From positions 310,001 through 374,000 of the forward strand of contig NZ_JARXWB010000005.1 in the NCBI RefSeq assembly GCF_029892425.1: a DNA stretch of 64,000 nt, given 5' to 3'. The notes beneath the pieces are model-generated. The model saw nothing but the letters and a program-made list of their open reading frames with translations, was not told the DNA's origin and made no database searches. This stretch comes from Bradyrhizobium sp. BR13661. Its GTDB lineage: Bacteria > Pseudomonadota > Alphaproteobacteria > Rhizobiales > Xanthobacteraceae. Positions 54,536 to 63,518 of the stretch are shown here, piece after piece; position 1 is the first letter of the stretch, and every line of letters begins with the position of its first letter. The position numbers and the translations under genes are program-made.

Positions 54536-56533
54536 TCACAAAATCGACTGAAGCGTTTCAATCCGGTACGGGCGCCTCTCATCGATTGCATTGAGAAGCT
54601 TGGCGGCATCGATCCACGTAGCAAGATCAACTCCCCTCGACTTTAACTCCATCGCTATACGATCGGCGGAAACACCGTTACGAAGGAGGTTCTCCAACGC
54701 TTGAAAGAACGGCAGCTTCAAGCCCGCAATGTCAGCCAGCATTTCCGATAGCATCGGCTGTGCCGTTGGCGATAAGGGCGCTTCCAACACAAGATCGCCT
54801 ATCTGCGGTTTCTCATAGATCACACGGCGTACGAGCAAGTGCGTGAAGAGGATCGACCAAAACGGCTGATGGAAAACCTCAATCGCCTGCACCTCGCGGA
54901 GACTGTCGTAGACGGCCTTGAAAAGCAGTCCAAATTCTTCAGTGCTTCGCGGGAAAGCGCCGGTGCTTGCGGATCGCACATCGGCATACAAGTCCAGGAG
55001 GTTCATTCCGATAGCCAAAATCATCGCCAAGACGCGTTGCGCGTCAGTACGACCATCGTTCTGTTCGCCTGAGTGCCAGTGCTCGGCTAGCTCGCGAAGC
55101 GTAAGCGTTCGCTTCCAGAGTTTTCGATAAAGATCGACCGGATTGCCTTGAAAAAAGAGCAACGCGAATACGCGAAATCTCAGCGCGTCGGGCCGCGTGT
55201 TTTGGGTTAGGAATGGCATGGTCTCCATGCGCTTCCCGATGGCGTCAAAGCCTAGGAAGCTTTCCGGTCCGTCGGGGCAACAATCGAGCAGCGGCTTCAT
55301 GTCCGGAAGTTGCGATCTTCGCTCGTCTGCAGCAACCGTCTTGGCCGCCAATAAACACAGGGCATCTTCAGGCACAGCATCCGGGATCGCGATGTCGTTC
55401 CAAGCAGCAGCCGCATCGGACCGGCCCAGAGCCTCAAGCATCCGCCATAGAGGGGTTGCCGCATCCCGAAGGTCTCGCGGATACGGCTCCGCGTCAGTGC
55501 CCTGAGAACTGTAGCGAAACAGTTGTGCGCCCCAACGAAGAGCCAGCGGACCGCCTTCAGATTTCTGGCCAATGATCTCAGCAATCCCCTTCGTGAGATT
55601 GTCGAATTCCAGACCGCGCTCTTTGACCAGGTCTTCGGGCGTCGCTCTCGGTAAACGCGCCTGCTTCAGAGCTTCCTCAGCGATCTGCAACAAGAGAGGC
55701 TCCAGCGTCCTGCCTGTCCAGCTTCCATCCTCCCCGAAGGCTGGCTCCGCCCATCGGAGCATTGCGGCCCAGGAACTAAAATTGCGATCGAGACCCAGAT
55801 TTGCCCAACCCGTCAGTATGTCCCATATCTGGTAAGGATTGTCGAAACGGTCGAGCAATCCAGCAAGCACCGGTGCATTCAGCTTGAGGTAAATGTGAGC
55901 GAGAATTCGTGCCTCGCTTGGACCAAATTCATGCCTCATCCAATGCAGACCGGACCATACCTCCCGCAAATTAGGGGCAGCCCGCCAACGGTCGGCAAGT
56001 TGTCCGAGATCGCTTTTGCTGGGTGCCGCTTCCGTTGAACCGCCCGTCGCAGCTTGATCGAAAACGGCGTTTGCTAGATCGTCAAAATCCGCTCGAAACT
56101 CGGTGTCGTTTTCGTACGCATCTTTCAGGACAACACCGAGCGCTGCCAGCATGCCGGGGAAGTGAGACCATAAGCCGGTAGCCAACGTCCACGAGTCGCG
56201 ATTCGGTTCTCGAACGAGCAGCCAACCTACCGCCTCTCCAATTACTGAATCGACGAGAACCTGGTTTACCGCAACATCGCTCGACTTAGCCGATTCCGGA
56301 ACAACGCGACCAAGCACTTCAGCAACCGAATCTAGATCCGGCTTCTGCTGGTCAAATCCCGGTATGGTAGCTTCTTCCAGTATCTTTACGGCAGCGTTAA
56401 TCGAATCCGATCGCCATTCCGCATCTTTGAGCGGAGCAAGTACGCGTTCAGACTCCTTGATCCGAAACGCGAGCGCGGGGTCCTGCCGCGGATGGGCCTC
56501 CAACGGCCATTGAAGTTCAAGAGGCTCGGCCAT
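54536..56533 (-). CDS. Large helical protein of unknown function
   Basis: A 665-aa acidic protein, rich in Leu, Ala and Asp, predicted by eye to be mostly alpha-helical and without membrane segments or recognisable motifs. It is the last gene of a three-gene operon. Its ATG has GGAAGAG 4 nt upstream and lies inside the end of the PLD-like gene (17-bp overlap), so the two are translationally coupled. It is convergent with the STAND gene, with 33 nt between the ends. It could be a scaffold or sensor for the PLD-like proteins; that is inference. Confidence 0.7.
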   Translation of the reverse strand: MAEPLELQWPLEAHPRQDPALAFRIKESERVLAPLKDAEWRSDSINAAVKILEEATIPGFDQQKPDLDSVAEVLGRVVPESAKSSDVAVNQVLVDSVIGEAVGWLLVREPNRDSWTLATGLWSHFPGMLAALGVVLKDAYENDTEFRADFDDLANAVFDQAATGGSTEAAPSKSDLGQLADRWRAAPNLREVWSGLHWMRHEFGPSEARILAHIYLKLNAPVLAGLLDRFDNPYQIWDILTGWANLGLDRNFSSWAAMLRWAEPAFGEDGSWTGRTLEPLLLQIAEEALKQARLPRATPEDLVKERGLEFDNLTKGIAEIIGQKSEGGPLALRWGAQLFRYSSQGTDAEPYPRDLRDAATPLWRMLEALGRSDAAAAWNDIAIPDAVPEDALCLLAAKTVAADERRSQLPDMKPLLDCCPDGPESFLGFDAIGKRMETMPFLTQNTRPDALRFRVFALLFFQGNPVDLYRKLWKRTLTLRELAEHWHSGEQNDGRTDAQRVLAMILAIGMNLLDLYADVRSASTGAFPRSTEEFGLLFKAVYDSLREVQAIEVFHQPFWSILFTHLLVRRVIYEKPQIGDLVLEAPLSPTAQPMLSEMLADIAGLKLPFFQALENLLRNGVSADRIAMELKSRGVDLATWIDAAKLLNAIDERRPYRIETLQSIL

Positions 56534-57161
56534 CGTTCTCTTCCAGCAGCTTGCAGATATCCTCGAAAAATTCGACGGCCCGCGTCGTGTGCGCAGACCA
56601 TCCGAACGTCATTGCGTTGATCTGATTATGAAGGCCTCCAATCGTTGCGCCGCAGTGCCAAAGCACGTCATCGACGATCGCGAAACGATCATGCACTTCC
56701 GGCACACCCTTCACGGCCTTATTGAAGTTCAGATAGACTTTAATTTGAGGTGGAGTTCCAAGTGCTCTCGCCCTCAAGTCCGGCTCGAGCCCTCGCAGGA
56801 ATTCGGCTCGTTCAAGCGCGCCCGCTTTCGATGCAGTAACAACCCGGAGGTCCCATGCGCTGGTTTCATAGAACAGCTCACCAAGCCGCTCGTAGGATAG
56901 ATCGTCGCGAAGCAACTGCTCGTCGAGCAGCCACACGCGCTCACGAGCGACACGCACGGCATCCTTGAAGGCGCGCGACATTGCGCCACCAATTCCGCGA
57001 TTGAACCGCTCATGGTACGAGTCGTTCTCGGGAAAGAACTCCAAATCAGCCTCAACATAGCCTCGCTCTCTCAGCACCATCGTTGGCCACAGAATTTGCG
57101 GAGCCAAGCCGGTAGCTGGCTTAGTCTCGACGATCGGGGAAAGGATGTTTCTAAAAGCCAT
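56517..57161 (-). CDS. Phospholipase-D-like protein (small)
   Basis: A 214-aa protein with one PLD-type motif at residues 157-164, HDRFAIVD. The usual HxK is HxR and the following Asp is present. A Gly-Ala-Thr and later Asn stand where GSxN is found in the family. Only one motif is present, so a dimer would be needed for a full active site. It lies 9 nt after the larger PLD-like gene and overlaps the 665-aa gene by 17 bp. Its N-terminal half has no known domain. Confidence 0.7.
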   Translation of the reverse strand: MAFRNILSPIVETKPATGLAPQILWPTMVLRERGYVEADLEFFPENDSYHERFNRGIGGAMSRAFKDAVRVARERVWLLDEQLLRDDLSYERLGELFYETSAWDLRVVTASKAGALERAEFLRGLEPDLRARALGTPPQIKVYLNFNKAVKGVPEVHDRFAIVDDVLWHCGATIGGLHNQINAMTFGWSAHTTRAVEFFEDICKLLEENDGRAS

Positions 57162-57170
57162 TGCCTGTGC

Positions 57171-58769
57171 CTACGATTCCGCAAACGAAAAGAAGTCTTC
57201 GGACTCGCCTTCGAAAATCTCCTCAAGTCGCCTGATGACCGGTTTGGGGTCAGGCAGCTTGATAACAAGGCTCTCGCGCTGTCCGATCGCATTCAATGAA
57301 TTTCCCGTGAACCAGGCAGCCCCATCAACAGCGAGAAAACGGTCATGGAGTAGCGGCATGCCACCGCTATTTTCCATGACCCGAACAATCACATTCTTGA
57401 AGCCGCGTTGGTGAAAGCTGGCGATACTCGCTTTCATCTGCTGGACAGCTGCGGAACGGTCCGGGCCAAAAGCCTCGCGCGACGTGAGCACCCTGATGTT
57501 CACGCTGAGCCGCCTGACGAAGTGCAGGTAACTTCCGAGTTCTTCACCGCCAAAAAAGCCGTCAGCAATCAAAACGTCGTGCCTCGCACCTCCGATCAGG
57601 CCGCGAATGAATTTTCGTCCTTCATTCGGGTCGTCAATCCAGCGCTGGTCGCTGCTACGCGCTTGATTGCTGACGTTGCGGTCAGCTGCGGCGTCCCAGA
57701 AGCGGGTGTAAGGATCAGGCTGCCGTGCGGTATCTCCGATAAGGTTACTGATCGGCGGCATCCGCTCGGTTATCTGATGTTCCTTTACGTCCGCGTTCTT
57801 CTTTTTGCTATCGCGGGTCTGGAGTTTGACTGTCCGTGACGCGACTTCCATGGAGAAGCCTACCGTGCGGATAAAAGGCGTCGGAGTTTGAAAGTCAATT
57901 AGTCCGCGCTCGGAATGGCTCAGGAAATATCCCGAGGCCCTGATTTCGGCTGGCCCCTCCGTCACCACAATGCCGTTCGGCGGCATGTTTAGTTGGCGGA
58001 ACGTCGAAATCGCTCCAAAGCGTTCCTCAAGGATTGTCAGTTGGAGGTGATCGAGCTTTTGGCCTGGCCTCGCCTGCACCTGGGTTACCAGCCGCTCGTT
58101 CTTTTCTGCATCCCGAACAAAATATTGCGAAACCTTTTCCACCTGCGGGTCAGGTGCCACAAGGACAAGGCTGCCCAGAAGCTCCGGGTACTCTTCAATG
58201 CGAAAGTGAATGCGCGGCGCCAACCAATCGCATGCACGAAGATCGTCGGCGAGAGAGTCGAGATATGGATCAGCCGAAGCCATCAACCGATGAATCCGGG
58301 CAGGTGCGGCTCCTGCGCCGAGAAACGGCGTTGGATAAGCTCGCAGGACGCCGCCGAAAAGCGATTGATCCGGAACCGGAAACGCAAGGCGCGGCCATCG
58401 CGGCTCTTCAATGACAGGCGGACCGCTAAGAGGGCCTCCATCGAATCTCCCCCGCTCGTCAGGAGCGGCCGGTATCGGTACAGTCAGTTTGCCTTTCGAT
58501 GCGTCGAGATACCAGCCAAGCGCCTCGCTCGATCTCATTCCTACCCGTCGAAAGTAAACGCGCAGGCCCGATGAGCCTTCGATATGCGGCGGAACATCCT
58601 TATTTAGCGGCGTGCTATCCGGCTGCGGGCGGCCAGAATGGACAAACTCAACGCTTGCGAAAACAAGCAGCGGCGGGTTCGGTGTTGCCGACGCAGGAAT
58701 GCAGGTCGCCATCCGAACGATGGCCCACTTATAGGCAGTAAGAAATTCAGCTTCGGCTTCTGCTATCAT
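57171..58769 (-). CDS. Large protein with C-terminal phospholipase-D-like domain
   Basis: A 532-aa protein. Its N-terminal about 330 residues are of unknown fold; from memory it may belong to the family named after VPA1262 (unverified). The C-terminal part has DVLIADGFFGGEEL and the motif HDRFLAVD near residue 475 followed by GNSLN, which parallels the motif in the next gene (HDRFAIVD). The start at ATG 58769 has AAGG 6 nt upstream; TTG 58787 is an alternative. It is the first gene of the three-gene operon. Confidence 0.7.
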   Translation of the reverse strand: MIAEAEAEFLTAYKWAIVRMATCIPASATPNPPLLVFASVEFVHSGRPQPDSTPLNKDVPPHIEGSSGLRVYFRRVGMRSSEALGWYLDASKGKLTVPIPAAPDERGRFDGGPLSGPPVIEEPRWPRLAFPVPDQSLFGGVLRAYPTPFLGAGAAPARIHRLMASADPYLDSLADDLRACDWLAPRIHFRIEEYPELLGSLVLVAPDPQVEKVSQYFVRDAEKNERLVTQVQARPGQKLDHLQLTILEERFGAISTFRQLNMPPNGIVVTEGPAEIRASGYFLSHSERGLIDFQTPTPFIRTVGFSMEVASRTVKLQTRDSKKKNADVKEHQITERMPPISNLIGDTARQPDPYTRFWDAAADRNVSNQARSSDQRWIDDPNEGRKFIRGLIGGARHDVLIADGFFGGEELGSYLHFVRRLSVNIRVLTSREAFGPDRSAAVQQMKASIASFHQRGFKNVIVRVMENSGGMPLLHDRFLAVDGAAWFTGNSLNAIGQRESLVIKLPDPKPVIRRLEEIFEGESEDFFSFAES

Positions 58770-59176
58770 TGAGACCTTATCGATCAACGGCTTTCGCGCC
58801 CATACCTCTGGTCGAACGACACGCTAACAACGCGGCTCGGTTGTCGCAATAGCATTGCCGAAAGAGGCGAGGTTATGCATCCGGTTTGGCCGTTATCCCC
58901 TCCCGTTAGGGATGTCTAGCCGTGACGCTCTTCTATTCCGTCATGTCGAGCTTCTCAAACATTCAGCCCATCCCGCAAGGCGTCCTCTCTTTGTGCCCGG
59001 TTTTGCCGAGGCGCGCGGGCCTGTCAAAGCCGCTCGCTTCCTGCACTGCGTTCCGTGCAGCTCCGCGCCTCCGGTGTCCTTCGGACAGCTTGTGACAGCC
59101 CCGCCTTTCCGCCTCGGCCTTGAAACGGGCATCGAGGCCGCCATTGGGGCGGGCTCAAAATCGAAAGGACAAGACT
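58770..59176. other. Gene-free region with hairpins
   Basis: About 400 nt with small hairpins, for example CTGCAC/GTGCAG near 59040-59060 and TGTCC-TTC-GGACA near 59078-59090. I recall a similar leader before the same small gene on other rhizobial mobile elements. It may be a regulatory leader. Confidence 0.4.
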
Positions 59177-59392
59177 ATGACGACCAAGACCAACGCGCCC
59201 CGCCCGACGCACCGCGTCTATGCGGTGACCAAGACCGGCGAAAGCAAGTTCTGGCAACCCATCGGAGCCATGTGGGCTCACACTGATGCCAAGGGCTTCA
59301 ATCTTCGCATCGACTACCTGCCGCTCAACGACGCCGAAATCGTCGTCCGCGTGGCGGGCAACAAGCAGGCAGAAGCCGGAGGTGCTCAATGA
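59177..59392 (+). CDS. Small conserved mobile-element protein
   Basis: A 71-aa protein (MTTKTNAPRPTHRVYAVT, then FWQPIGAMWAHTD and LPLNDAEIVVR). From memory, close relatives occur on many rhizobial plasmids and integrative elements; function unknown. AAGGAC lies 6 nt upstream of the ATG. It overlaps the next gene by ATGA, so the two are coupled. Confidence 0.7.
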   Translation: MTTKTNAPRPTHRVYAVTKTGESKFWQPIGAMWAHTDAKGFNLRIDYLPLNDAEIVVRVAGNKQAEAGGAQ

Positions 59393-59697
59393 GCACCTCT
59401 TCCCGTCGCAAGGCTAAAAAAAGCGTCATCACTTTCTCCCTCGTGGTCGAGGCGCAGGAGATGATCGTCACCTACCAACCGAACTGGATGCCCGACACGG
59501 GTCATTTCGAGTTTCGTAGTCCGCACGAGCCGCCGCGCCGGATACCCATCAGCGAGACCGGCTATCGCAGCTACTTCGCCCCCATGGACGAAGTGACGGC
59601 AGCCGACAGTCCGCAGGACTATGCTCGTGAGGTCGTGCTCGCATCCCTGCGTTCGCACCAGAATGCCCGAAATGACCGGCAGCTTCCGCTGTTCTGA
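59389..59697 (+). CDS. Small hypothetical protein
   Basis: A 102-aa protein with a basic start (SSRRKAKKS), a Pro-rich middle (HEPPRRIPISETGYRSYFAP) and an Arg-rich end. No domain is recognised. Translationally coupled to the preceding gene by a 4-bp overlap and followed by a terminator. Confidence 0.62.
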   Translation: MSTSSRRKAKKSVITFSLVVEAQEMIVTYQPNWMPDTGHFEFRSPHEPPRRIPISETGYRSYFAPMDEVTAADSPQDYAREVVLASLRSHQNARNDRQLPLF

Positions 59698-59709
59698 CGG
59701 CGCAGCCAA

Positions 59710-59740
59710 CCCCTGCCGGCGGAAACCGGCAGGGGCTTTG
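59710..59740 (+). terminator. Intrinsic terminator-like hairpin
   Basis: Perfect 10-bp stem CCCCTGCCGG (59710-59719) / CCGGCAGGGG (59726-59735) followed by CTTTG. The T run is short. It lies between two converging genes. Confidence 0.7.
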
Positions 59741-59745
59741 CGTGA

Positions 59746-59925
59746 TCAGGGAGAGAAGTCGCGGCGCGCCAGGATGGCACGGATGTTCCGCAGGTTGATA
59801 TAAGCCGCAGTGCGTTGAGGCGATCCTTCGCGAAAGGTCAGTAGCTTGGCCGTGATTTGCGCCGTGAGGCCGCAAAGCTCGGTACGGGTCAGGCGCAACA
59901 GTTCGCTGATTGTCAGCACTTTCAT
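59746..59925 (-). CDS. Small conserved mobile-element protein
   Basis: A 59-aa protein (MKVLTISELLRLTRTEL, then RNIRAILARRDFSP). From memory, near relatives are common on rhizobial mobile elements; function unknown. The start at 59925 is preferred over 59940 because the conserved part begins there. Confidence 0.65.
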   Translation of the reverse strand: MKVLTISELLRLTRTELCGLTAQITAKLLTFREGSPQRTAAYINLRNIRAILARRDFSP

Positions 59926-59940
59926 CGTTTCCTCCATCAT

Positions 59941-60282
59941 TTCGACCGCGCCAATCGCGGCCTTTCTGACGGAGCCCCCGCAACGAGAGAGGCGGATGCA
60001 TCGCTTGCGACGGAAACGCAGAGGACGAGCGCTTTAGCGCTTGCAGCCATGGAGCCGACGAACGGTGCGACGTAGTCTCAAAAAGGACGGGATGGACGCC
60101 GGTTGGGATGTGGAGGAAGCGTCACGGGCCAGTACATGAACCGAACTGTGCCTAACCGTGCGACCTGCTTTGACATTGGGAAGTTGCGGCGCAAGACTGC
60201 AACCAAGGAGCGAATATCCACGTCAAGATAAATCAGCACATACGGCTGCTGCGTATTTACCGAAAGGATTATTCCGAACGTC
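59941..60282. other. Intergenic region, no gene recognised
   Basis: About 340 nt. Nothing beyond short hairpins such as AGCGCTTTAGCGCT near 60027-60040 is seen. It should contain the promoter of the HEPN-like gene. Confidence 0.35.
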
Positions 60283-60780
60283 ATGCTTAAGGACATCCAG
60301 AGCCTCCACTTGCCAGACCCCTATTACTCCGGAGCCGCCGGTTTTATCGGCTCCACTATGGAGGCATTGCACCAGGATATGGCTGCTCTAGCCCTTCCGC
60401 AGGATGTTCCTGAAAGCGTGCGACGCATGCACGACGGCCTGCGGCACGCATACATCTATTCTTACTTTTCCTATGATCTGCTCACGCTCGCCGCCAGTCA
60501 GACCTTTCCGTGCCTTGAGTTGGCCCTCCGCTTACGCATCGGAAGTCAATTCGAAGGACGTCTTGATCGGAAAGGAAAGCCGCGCCCGCCTGTTATGCTT
60601 CCAGAGTTGCTTGAGACCGCAAAAGCCCAGGGCTTGATCTCGGCTGAAATAGGCTGGATCAACCACCTACGAAAAATGTTCGCTCACGGCAGTGACACGG
60701 TGCTCAACCCGCCTCTGTTCCTCGAACCCTTCAAGGCAGTCACTGAGATAATCGCCGAACTATTCACGGCACGGGAATAG
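60283..60780 (+). CDS. Small HEPN-like protein
   Basis: A 165-aa mainly helical protein with Arg130-x4-His135 (HLRKMFAHG), the R-x4-6-H signature of HEPN-type ribonucleases. The Cys74-x20 region (FPCLELALRLRIG) looks like a core helix. The protein is shorter than many HEPN proteins and the assignment rests on one motif. It is 3 nt upstream of a DUF4238 gene on the same strand, so the two form a pair. Confidence 0.6.
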   Translation: MLKDIQSLHLPDPYYSGAAGFIGSTMEALHQDMAALALPQDVPESVRRMHDGLRHAYIYSYFSYDLLTLAASQTFPCLELALRLRIGSQFEGRLDRKGKPRPPVMLPELLETAKAQGLISAEIGWINHLRKMFAHGSDTVLNPPLFLEPFKAVTEIIAELFTARE

Positions 60781-60783
60781 CCA

Positions 60784-61881
60784 GTGGCTGGCGCTCTTCA
60801 ACACCATATTCCACAATTTCTCACCCGCGGATTTCGCGTACCCGGCGGCTCCAAAAAGCAGAGTCAGGTTTGGCTTTATGCGAAAGACGAAGAGCCGCGC
60901 CTAGCTCTCATCAAGGACGAAGTTGCCGTGGAACCGCACTTCTATTCGGAGCAATCGTCGGATGGATCAAGGACACTCGATGATGAGATAACGGATTACG
61001 AAAATAAAGCGGCTCGTTCTATCCAAGGGTTAAGGAATCTGACGCCTGACACTCCTTGTGATCCACAAATATCAGCGGAGCTTGTCGCGCATCTCACGAT
61101 CAGGAATGATCATCTGCGGCGCACCTTCACGCTGGGGGTACAGGCGATCCTGGGTCACGCAATCGAAATGTTTTGCAATGAAGAGACGTTGCGTGCCATT
61201 CTTGGCTACGACGGGAATACCCCTTCGCCAGCTTTAAAGAACGCTATCGACGCGGAGTTTGCAAGCAACCCTCAACTCGCAGCGCTCGGTTTGCCGTCTC
61301 AAATGCTCTATCAGCTCGGCCATATGGCTGTGAAACAAAACTTCAAGACTATCTTCGCCGACCATATCCCACAATTGGCGGCTGCCCTCGCATCCCTTTC
61401 GAGCGAAGCGTCGGAACGCGCGCGCTTGGCTCACAATAAGGCGCTCGCAGCGGGGCTGGCGCCTGACAAACGGATTGAGTTCCTAAGCACACTTTTCTGG
61501 CGCATCGCGCCTTCCCGTGATAGCGGATGCTTGTTACCTGACTGCATAGCGCTCGCCGAAGACGACGATCAGGGCCCGAAGCCTTTGATGCTCGCCGATC
61601 TAGAAAAACTTCGGACCGTCTATATGCCGCTCTCGCCCGACAAGCTTCTTGTCGGCCTCCGGGTTCCTGAACAGCCCCCCAATCCCTTCGATTTCAACGC
61701 CGCCGCTGCTGCCGCCAGCCAGTCGTTCTTTATATCGGCCAGTCGAGAACACCGGTTTGCCGCGTTGTCGAAGCTGACTGGCAGTTGCGTGAAGGACTTT
61801 GTTGATAGGACCATCCGCCAGATCTTCGACGAGTTTCTCGCGGAGCGGCGTGCAACCGACCGAGGCCCAGCGATCCGGTAA
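60784..61881 (+). CDS. DUF4238 domain-containing protein
   Basis: A 365-aa protein starting with the typical HHIPQFLTRGF segment of DUF4238 (PF14022), which is of unknown function but often found in defence-type islands. It starts at GTG 60784, 3 nt after the HEPN-like gene. The repeated Gln/His/Asp pattern near the N-terminus may be a metal site, by analogy only. Confidence 0.72.
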   Translation: MAGALQHHIPQFLTRGFRVPGGSKKQSQVWLYAKDEEPRLALIKDEVAVEPHFYSEQSSDGSRTLDDEITDYENKAARSIQGLRNLTPDTPCDPQISAELVAHLTIRNDHLRRTFTLGVQAILGHAIEMFCNEETLRAILGYDGNTPSPALKNAIDAEFASNPQLAALGLPSQMLYQLGHMAVKQNFKTIFADHIPQLAAALASLSSEASERARLAHNKALAAGLAPDKRIEFLSTLFWRIAPSRDSGCLLPDCIALAEDDDQGPKPLMLADLEKLRTVYMPLSPDKLLVGLRVPEQPPNPFDFNAAAAAASQSFFISASREHRFAALSKLTGSCVKDFVDRTIRQIFDEFLAERRATDRGPAIR

Positions 61882-61890
61882 GTTGCAGGA

Positions 61891-62652
61891 TCATCCGTTG
61901 CTCAGCGGTTTTTCCCACTCGTCACATCGTGTCAGCTTGATGAAATCTCGTTCGGGATACCGGATGATCCGCTTGATATTTTGAGGCGGAATTGCCTTTA
62001 TGGCACGATCTTCGTGCTCGACTGGTTCCGACGACCGAAAGCCGCGCCGCATCAAGAATTGCCGCGCTACTTTCATGTCAAGAAAGCTCGGTCCTTTCAT
62101 CGAACTGATCGGCACATCGGCTTCTATCAGGCACGGCGTGCCAATGCGCGCCAGGATCGGCTCAGTCTCCGGGTCTCGGTCATGCAAATTATAAAGGGCC
62201 TCGCCCCCCCAATAGCGCAGTAACGATTCAATACCACTCTCGCCCGCCAGATAGGGTGGGAAAAAGCAAAACCAAATGCGCCCGGCGCGATTTTCCTCAT
62301 CGGCTTGGTTCTTCTCTACAAGCCTCTTCGCGACTGTGGCGTCGATCAGCCCATCACCCTGAAGCGCATGAATACGCTTCCGGAGCATTGAGCCGCTCGG
62401 CAATTGCATCCCGTTGGCAACGATATGGCCAATTTCCGATTCCGTCAGGCGCGTGCAGTGATAACCTCGCAATTCACAGGCATCGAGCGCCGCTCTCAAT
62501 CCATAGAGGGCTGCATCGTATTCGGGGCCGCTAACTATGCGCGCGGGGCTAAGCCCGGCGCTTTGCTCCTCCCAAGCACGGAACGTACCTTCCTCGCGCT
62601 CAAGATATTTGATGACGTCCGTCGGCCATGTGTTTTCGTCGCTCAAGATCAT
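61891..62652 (-). CDS. Hypothetical protein, possibly ADP-ribosyltransferase-like
   Basis: A 253-aa protein with YHCTRLTESEIGHIVANGM near residues 64-82, an arrangement seen at the start of several ADP-ribosyltransferase folds, then WFCFFPPYLAGESGI and a C-terminal RYPERDFIKLT. These are only suggestive. It begins 3 nt after the nuclease-like gene on the same strand, so the two are one operon, and it is convergent with the DUF4238 gene. Confidence 0.55.
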   Translation of the reverse strand: MILSDENTWPTDVIKYLEREEGTFRAWEEQSAGLSPARIVSGPEYDAALYGLRAALDACELRGYHCTRLTESEIGHIVANGMQLPSGSMLRKRIHALQGDGLIDATVAKRLVEKNQADEENRAGRIWFCFFPPYLAGESGIESLLRYWGGEALYNLHDRDPETEPILARIGTPCLIEADVPISSMKGPSFLDMKVARQFLMRRGFRSSEPVEHEDRAIKAIPPQNIKRIIRYPERDFIKLTRCDEWEKPLSNG

Positions 62653-62655
62653 GCG

Positions 62656-63366
62656 TCAGATCATTGCCCCGTAAAATGGCGGCTTACTCTCCAGCACAAC
62701 CTCAAGGCCATCGGGCGTGCAAGAAGATAATTGTTCATCGATCTGCTCCCGATATCGGTCGGAATACTCATGCAGATGATCATCGAAATTGAGTATCACA
62801 TACACGATCCGCCTTGTGGACGCATCCGTGTCGTAGGCGAGCATTTGAGATTTGGCGTTTTTTAAGTCCGCCGAAAGCTTGTCAAAGAACCCTTGTTCAA
62901 GCCGATCCGTTACCGCACCAACTCCGCCGTTGTGTCGGCGCGTCGCCTCGACTTCCGAATGGTTGATAGTTTTGACTTCGCAAAGCGTCTTCGTTCCGCC
63001 CTTGCTCGCGCTCAAGTCTGGCGTTCGCTGCCCACTTATCTTCGAACGGGGAATAAAGCGCACATCGCTGCAGCCTGCATTCTTTAGGTAGTTGTATGCT
63101 TTTGCTTCATTGAGCTTGTCGAAGAGGCTCTGCCAACCTCGCGTTGGGTGCTTGGCGGCTAGCAGGGGCTTCAAATCTGATTTCAGAGCTTCCCACGCTT
63201 CGGGATCGAGCCCCTCCAGGTCGCGCTCGATATCCCGGAATTGCTTTAGTTTTTGCGGTATCCTCGCCAAGGACTCTTCGAGATTTTGAAAATATGCTCC
63301 AAGCGGCACCGGGTCCGGTAAAAGATCGCGAAGCTCGTAAATGCGCGGCAGTTCTTTGCGAAACAT
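62656..63366 (-). CDS. PD-(D/E)XK nuclease-like protein
   Basis: A 236-aa protein with Glu87 (NEAKAYNYL), Pro116-Asp117 (RTPDL) and Glu130-x-Lys132 (CEVKT), the canonical PD-(D/E)XK pattern. The N-terminal half is helical and of unknown role, and the C-terminal part is beta-rich (RIVYVILNFDD). The start has AGGAGAG 4 nt upstream. It is coupled to a possible ADP-ribosyltransferase-like gene. Confidence 0.7.
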   Translation of the reverse strand: MFRKELPRIYELRDLLPDPVPLGAYFQNLEESLARIPQKLKQFRDIERDLEGLDPEAWEALKSDLKPLLAAKHPTRGWQSLFDKLNEAKAYNYLKNAGCSDVRFIPRSKISGQRTPDLSASKGGTKTLCEVKTINHSEVEATRRHNGGVGAVTDRLEQGFFDKLSADLKNAKSQMLAYDTDASTRRIVYVILNFDDHLHEYSDRYREQIDEQLSSCTPDGLEVVLESKPPFYGAMI

Positions 63367-63518
63367 TGCGCTCTCCTAGACGCAGTATAGCACGCCTTCT
63401 TGTACGCATCCGGCTCTGCCGGACGGGCTCTACTCGCTGCGCTCACCAAGCCCCGAAGATCCCGCGCGCGGGAGAGCGGGTCTTGGCCATTCGGTAACGA
63501 TCCCTTGCGCGATAGGCT

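Noticed and set aside
59120..59176. N-terminal extension of the 71-aa small protein
   Set aside because: The Shine-Dalgarno (AAGGAC) and the conserved protein start point to 59177.
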